A stretch of DNA of 64,000 bases, taken from assembly GCF_001297705.1 (NCBI RefSeq), contig NZ_LIRF01000003.1:1609156-1673155 (forward strand), written 5' to 3'. The translations under genes were made by a program, and so were the position numbers. The notes beneath the pieces are model-generated. The model was not told where the DNA came from. It worked only from the letters and a program-made list of their open reading frames with translations, and searched no databases. Every line of letters starts with the position of its first letter. Position 1 is the first letter of the stretch. Of this stretch, positions 60,348-64,000 are shown in pieces. This DNA is from Chryseobacterium sp. ERMR1:04. GTDB lineage: Bacteria > Bacteroidota > Bacteroidia > Flavobacteriales > Weeksellaceae.

Positions 60348-61511
60348 ATGAATTTAACTACTAAACTGCTTTTAGGAATTGGGTTAGGTGCTGGTTTTTT
60401 AGGGTATTCTCAAGATTTAAGTCTTGTAAGACCTGTATTAACCGGAGCTCCGTTTTTAAGAATCGCGCCAGATGCGAGATCAGGAGGTATGGGAGATCAA
60501 GGGGTGGTTACCTCTCCTGATGCATTTTCTCAATTTTGGAATGCTGCAAAATATCCTTTTAGCACGTCAAGTTCTTCCGTAGGTATCAACTATACACCTT
60601 ATATGGGAAAACTTACTAATGATGTATTTTTACTATATGCTGCATTTCATAAGTTTCTAGGGCAGGAAGAAAGATCCACCATCTCTGCGAGTATTTATTA
60701 CTTCAACATGGGACAAGTAGATCTTACCTCGTTAGTAGGTTCAGAAGTGACTTCTATGGGTACATCTAAGCCAAATGAATTCTCTATTGATGTTGCGTAC
60801 GGTCTAAAACTTTCAGATTCTTTCTCAATGGCTGTAACGGGTAGATTTATTCGTTCAGACTTAGCCGGAGGATTCAACACAGATACAACGCTTAAGCCTG
60901 CAAACTCTTTCGCAGTAGATATTTCAAGTTACTATTCATCTCCTAAATTCTCAAGTTTCGGTGGATATGATGGTAAACTGAACGCAGGTCTTGCCATTCA
61001 GAACTTAGGTCCTAAATTAGACTATACAGGAAATGAAGAATCTAGATCTTACCTTCCTACAATGGCTAGATTAGGTATTGGTTACGATATGTATTTAGAT
61101 GATGTAAACAGAATTGGACTTAGTGTTGAAGGATCTAAGCTTTTAGTTCCTGGTTCTGAATTCGTAGGAATTGATCCTAATAATAGACAACCAATGTATA
61201 AAGTACCTAACGTTGGTGTAATAGATGGTATCAGTAAATCTTTCAAGAACCCAAACAGTATCATGTATAGTGGAGCATTGGAATATTCTTACAACAATGC
61301 ATTTGCAGTAAGAGGAGGTTATTTCCACGAAAGCGAAGAGCAAGGTGCTAGACAGTTTGCAACTGCCGGTATTGGTTTAAAATACAATTCTTTCGGACTT
61401 GATATTTCTTACCTAATTAATATGTCTAAAATTAATACTGCTTTAGATAACACACTACGTTTCGGATTGACCTGGAACATTGGTGATCAAACATCTAATG
61501 CCGATAATTAA
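60348..61511 (+). CDS. porV: type IX secretion outer-membrane protein PorV
   Basis: PorV (LptO) is an outer-membrane beta-barrel that receives cargo from the SprA translocon and shuttles it to the PorU sortase. The 387-residue protein has a signal peptide of about 22 residues, then LRIAPDARSGGMGDQGVVTS, DAFSQFWNAAKYPF and alternating strands (ISASIYYFNMGQVDLTSLVG), all typical of PorV/FadL-like barrels. It ends in a terminal strand TLRFGLTWNIGDQ. It follows porU by 59 bp in the same transcript, and a strong terminator follows. Confidence 0.95.
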   Translation: MNLTTKLLLGIGLGAGFLGYSQDLSLVRPVLTGAPFLRIAPDARSGGMGDQGVVTSPDAFSQFWNAAKYPFSTSSSSVGINYTPYMGKLTNDVFLLYAAFHKFLGQEERSTISASIYYFNMGQVDLTSLVGSEVTSMGTSKPNEFSIDVAYGLKLSDSFSMAVTGRFIRSDLAGGFNTDTTLKPANSFAVDISSYYSSPKFSSFGGYDGKLNAGLAIQNLGPKLDYTGNEESRSYLPTMARLGIGYDMYLDDVNRIGLSVEGSKLLVPGSEFVGIDPNNRQPMYKVPNVGVIDGISKSFKNPNSIMYSGALEYSYNNAFAVRGGYFHESEEQGARQFATAGIGLKYNSFGLDISYLINMSKINTALDNTLRFGLTWNIGDQTSNADN

Positions 61512-61531
61512 TAAAATATAACACATTTTCT

Positions 61532-61566
61532 AAAAGACTGTCTACTTGTAAGACAGTCTTTTTTTT
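61532..61566 (+). terminator. terminator after porU-porV
   Basis: AAAGACTGTCT (61533-61543) and AGACAGTCTTT (61551-61561) form a perfect 11-bp stem with a 7-base loop, followed by a T-run. Confidence 0.9.
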
Positions 61567-61711
61567 GCCACTTATTTTCAATATAACACTACGTATTTCT
61601 ACTTCATAATTACTGAATTTCTACTTCATCATTGATCATATATCAATGGTTTACAACACACTAGCCCAATTGTAGTAGATAGGTAGTATCCCCTTTTTTT
61701 TCCGTTACCTA

Positions 61712-61719
61712 TATATTTG
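61712..61719 (+). promoter_or_regulatory. -7 promoter box of the large secreted protein
   Basis: TATATTTG matches TAnnTTTG exactly, 95 bp before the ATG at 61815, within the 303-bp gap after porV. No TTG at the expected -33 distance; the gap is otherwise AT-rich without further features. Confidence 0.35.
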
Positions 61720-61814
61720 TTATAAAATAATCTTTCCTAATACACTTGAAGAGCCTATAAAAAATAGTATAGGAAAATCTACTATTAGGATATGAAAAAT
61801 TACACAAAAACGGA

Positions 61815-64000
61815 ATGAAATTATTAACGAACTCCTCGCTAAGACTCAATGTACAATTTACTTACTTCATTTGGTTTGTTTTATTGATACTGCCCCCTAG
61901 ATATAAACCCCAATCTATTTCTTCCCAAGTTCTTAAAAAAGAGAACATCCTTACCTGTAATAACACAGCCAATATTCCTATTAGCGGAGTAGTAACGATT
62001 AATAACATACAAGTAGCCTCCTCCTATACAGGGGATGTAGCACCTTATGTTAATGGTTACACAAGCTCCTGTAATGGAATTACCATGAACCCTGGCTCAA
62101 TGTTGGTTGGTCAATTAGATGCTTGGTCTTTGACTCTTACCTTTAGCATACCCGTTAATGACTTAATTATTGTCTTAGGAGGAGCTGGTTCGGGTCAAAG
62201 TAATGGTAATGAAAATTTTATTTTCAACTCAAATGGAGGCCCTGTATCTATCTTTTCAAATAATTCCTGTTATTCTACCATTATTGGTAACGAACTACTT
62301 TCGGGCTTAAATGCCACGCCTGCTGGTGGAGGTGGTGGTTATTTTAGAATCCATGCACCCAATGCCTATACTACATTAACCCTTCATGGAGCTGGAGGAC
62401 GCGCAGGATCAATACTTGCAATATGTAAAGATAGCATTATCCCAGAGCCTCCTACAATCATAAGCTCTTCAACAACAATTTGTTTTGGAGGTAGCGTTAC
62501 TTTAACTTCAAACCAAGCTTCAGGAAATACTTGGTCTACTGGGGAAACCACCCCGTCTATCACAGTAACAACTCCCGGTACATATACCGTAACCCATACT
62601 AATGGAGGCTCTGCATCTATTATAATAACTGAAGAACCGGATCCCAATTTACAGATAACAGGAGATTTAACGACATGTGGAGAACCTGTGCAACTTACTG
62701 CCTTAGCCAACGGAACAGGAAATACCTATTCGTGGTCAACAGGAGAAACAGGAAATACTATTATAGTCAGTAATCCGGGTACCTATACCGCAACAGTAAC
62801 TACAGTTGCGGGCTGTACATATCAAAAATCTGTCATTGTCACACAAGGCCTAGTTCCTGTAGTCCAAAATACAAGTATAAGCTTATGTTCAGATTCTACA
62901 ACTGATATTTTTGATCTCACTTCTACACAAGCTGATATTAGTACAACTCCCGGAGTAACCTTTGCATACTATACAAATCAAGCTGACGCTATGCTCGGAA
63001 ATGCAAATACCATTGCAACTCCTACATCTTACACCTCTGCAAATACTACAATTTATGTACGGGTATTATCTACATCCGGTTGTTTCAATATTGCTGAACT
63101 CCAATTAATAATCAATCAAAATATCGTTGCAACAAACTCTGAGATCAGTATCTGTTCCAGTGATTCTACAACAATATTTGATCTTACTTCAGCGCAAGCT
63201 GATATGAGTATAACTCCCGGGGTAAGTTTTACCTACTACACCAACCAAGCAGATGCTATAGCAGGAAATACAAATAATATTGCTAATCCTTCTGCATATA
63301 CTTCTGCAAATACAACTCTTTATGTAAGGGTAAGCTCGAGTTCATGCTATAGCATCGCCGAACTTCAACTCAACATAAATCCGAATCCTGTTCCGGTAAT
63401 TACAGCATCTGCCAATGTAATTTGTAATGATAATCCCGTAACGCTAACTTCAAATTTACCTACAGGAAACGTTTGGTCCACAGGAGAAACAACACAAACC
63501 ATTACCGTTTCAAATGAGGGAACCTATACCTTAACCAATAACAACGGTACCTGTATAAGTACACCGGTTTCTATTGCTATTCTTAAACAAATAGATCCAA
63601 ATCTGCAAATAACAGGTAACCTCCTATTTTGTGAAGGTGATTCTACGATCCTAACCGCAACTGCTAACGGAACCGGAAACACATTCTTATGGTCTAATGG
63701 AACCACAGGACCTACAAATACGGTGACAGCTCCCGGTATTTATTCCGTTACCCTAACAACAGCTTTAGGATGCCAGTATCAACAATCGGTAACCGTTGCC
63801 ATGGATCCTATTATCATTGTCAACATATTACCTCCTTCACAGACCATTACCTGTCTGGTAACTGAAATAACACTGGATGCTACGGCATCTGTATATCAAC
63901 CAGGAGCTACTTTCCTATGGACAGCTACAGCAGGGGGAAATATTGTATCAGGGGGAAATACTTTAAATCCTGTAGTAAATGCAGGCGGAACTTATACCCT
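61815..64000 (+). CDS. large repeat-rich secreted protein, 5' part (probable type IX cargo/adhesin)
   Basis: An uninterrupted frame runs from ATG 61815 to the window end (728 codons) and continues beyond. A hydrophobic N-terminal segment (about 16-30, FTYFIWFVLLILPP) looks like a signal peptide with a long basic n-region. The first 210 residues form a Gly-rich domain (LGGAGSGQSNGNENFI, GGGGGYFRIHAPNAYTTLTL). From about residue 213 Ig/PKD-like units occur, each with a WSTGETT-type strand and PGTYTVT end. Two of these are followed by two 89-codon units with IFDLTSTQADIS and FAYYTNQADA, and then two more Ig-like units. Such proteins usually end in a gliding-motility-associated or type IX C-terminal domain; that part is outside the window. 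Confidence 0.85.
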   Translation, partial: MKLLTNSSLRLNVQFTYFIWFVLLILPPRYKPQSISSQVLKKENILTCNNTANIPISGVVTINNIQVASSYTGDVAPYVNGYTSSCNGITMNPGSMLVGQLDAWSLTLTFSIPVNDLIIVLGGAGSGQSNGNENFIFNSNGGPVSIFSNNSCYSTIIGNELLSGLNATPAGGGGGYFRIHAPNAYTTLTLHGAGGRAGSILAICKDSIIPEPPTIISSSTTICFGGSVTLTSNQASGNTWSTGETTPSITVTTPGTYTVTHTNGGSASIIITEEPDPNLQITGDLTTCGEPVQLTALANGTGNTYSWSTGETGNTIIVSNPGTYTATVTTVAGCTYQKSVIVTQGLVPVVQNTSISLCSDSTTDIFDLTSTQADISTTPGVTFAYYTNQADAMLGNANTIATPTSYTSANTTIYVRVLSTSGCFNIAELQLIINQNIVATNSEISICSSDSTTIFDLTSAQADMSITPGVSFTYYTNQADAIAGNTNNIANPSAYTSANTTLYVRVSSSSCYSIAELQLNINPNPVPVITASANVICNDNPVTLTSNLPTGNVWSTGETTQTITVSNEGTYTLTNNNGTCISTPVSIAILKQIDPNLQITGNLLFCEGDSTILTATANGTGNTFLWSNGTTGPTNTVTAPGIYSVTLTTALGCQYQQSVTVAMDPIIIVNILPPSQTITCLVTEITLDATASVYQPGATFLWTATAGGNIVSGGNTLNPVVNAGGTYT
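62867..63385 (+). repeat. tandem 267-bp coding repeat within the large secreted protein
   Basis: Two units (62867-63133 and 63134-63385) are offset by 267 bp (89 codons). Both encode IFDLTS-QAD, TPGV-F-YYTNQADA, SANTT-YVRV and AELQL-IN segments. The paired Ig-like units before (62454-62850) and after (63391-63800) also correspond, each pair sharing PNLQITG, so the order is A-A', B-B, A-A'. Confidence 0.75.

Noticed and set aside
62384..62710. Antisense 108-residue ORF inside the large secreted protein.
   Set aside because: The plus-strand frame is continuous from 61815 to the window end with repeat structure; the antisense frame has no recognisable features.
1..64000. tRNA, rRNA or riboswitch genes.
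   Set aside because: No T-loop/acceptor pattern or known riboswitch core was seen by eye; a covariance-model scan would be needed to exclude small RNAs.

Overview
The window looks like a chromosomal segment of a Flavobacteriia-type Bacteroidota bacterium, most likely Chryseobacterium or a close Weeksellaceae relative. This is inferred from the AT-rich sequence, promoters of the Bacteroidota type (TTG, about 20 bases, TAnnTTTG), many lipoproteins, type IX secretion and gliding genes (gldJ, porU, porV), and secreted proteins with 'GIGTxxP' motifs. I saw no tRNA, rRNA, IS transposase, phage structural operon or CRISPR array.

Layout. 1-3.4 kb: the 3' part of a type IB topoisomerase, a small secreted protein and pruA. 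3.5-4.5 kb: two tiny lipoproteins, each preceded by a copy of the same hairpin repeat; the second also has a 7-bp tandem repeat where its -33 promoter region should be. 4.5-16.3 kb: an accessory surface-protein region. It has two short secreted proteins with phage-tail-collar-like features around a TPR/AraC-type membrane regulator and a thioredoxin-fold protein, then a tandem array of four 'VGINT/VGIGT' fibre-like paralogues. These share N-termini and stalk motifs but end in different beta-rich, C1q/TNF-like heads. The fourth is interrupted by an in-frame TGA that replaces a probable GGA glycine codon.

16.9-24 kb: fabH, corA, a patatin phospholipase, an FAD-linked oxidase and four tightly packed small orphan genes. 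24.4-27.5 kb: a flavodoxin-fold oxidoreductase divergent from an HxlR regulator with a clear nested inverted-repeat operator, a small secreted protein without a normal start codon, and the tag/MazG-like pair. 27.7-35.6 kb: a tripartite RND efflux operon followed upstream by a LytTR/LytS two-component system. 35.8-39.9 kb: an AraC regulator, an SDR enzyme, two small secreted proteins and a DoxD-DoxA fusion.

40.2-45.4 kb: a second tripartite pump (EmrB-like MFS, EmrA-like adaptor, TolC-like channel) headed by a TetR regulator whose promoter overlaps a palindrome. 45.7-54.5 kb: a lipoprotein, holB, an aldehyde dehydrogenase, an outer-membrane protein, lptC, anmK, an SRPBCC protein, a NUDIX hydrolase and murF. 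54.6-61.5 kb: gldJ divergent from porU-porV. 61.8 kb to the end: the N-terminal 728 codons of a large repeat-rich secreted protein, a plausible type IX cargo, cut by the window edge.

Intergenic gaps carry several families of short dispersed palindromic repeats. Promoter and operator calls are pattern matches by eye; family assignments rest on recognised motifs and were not searched against any database.
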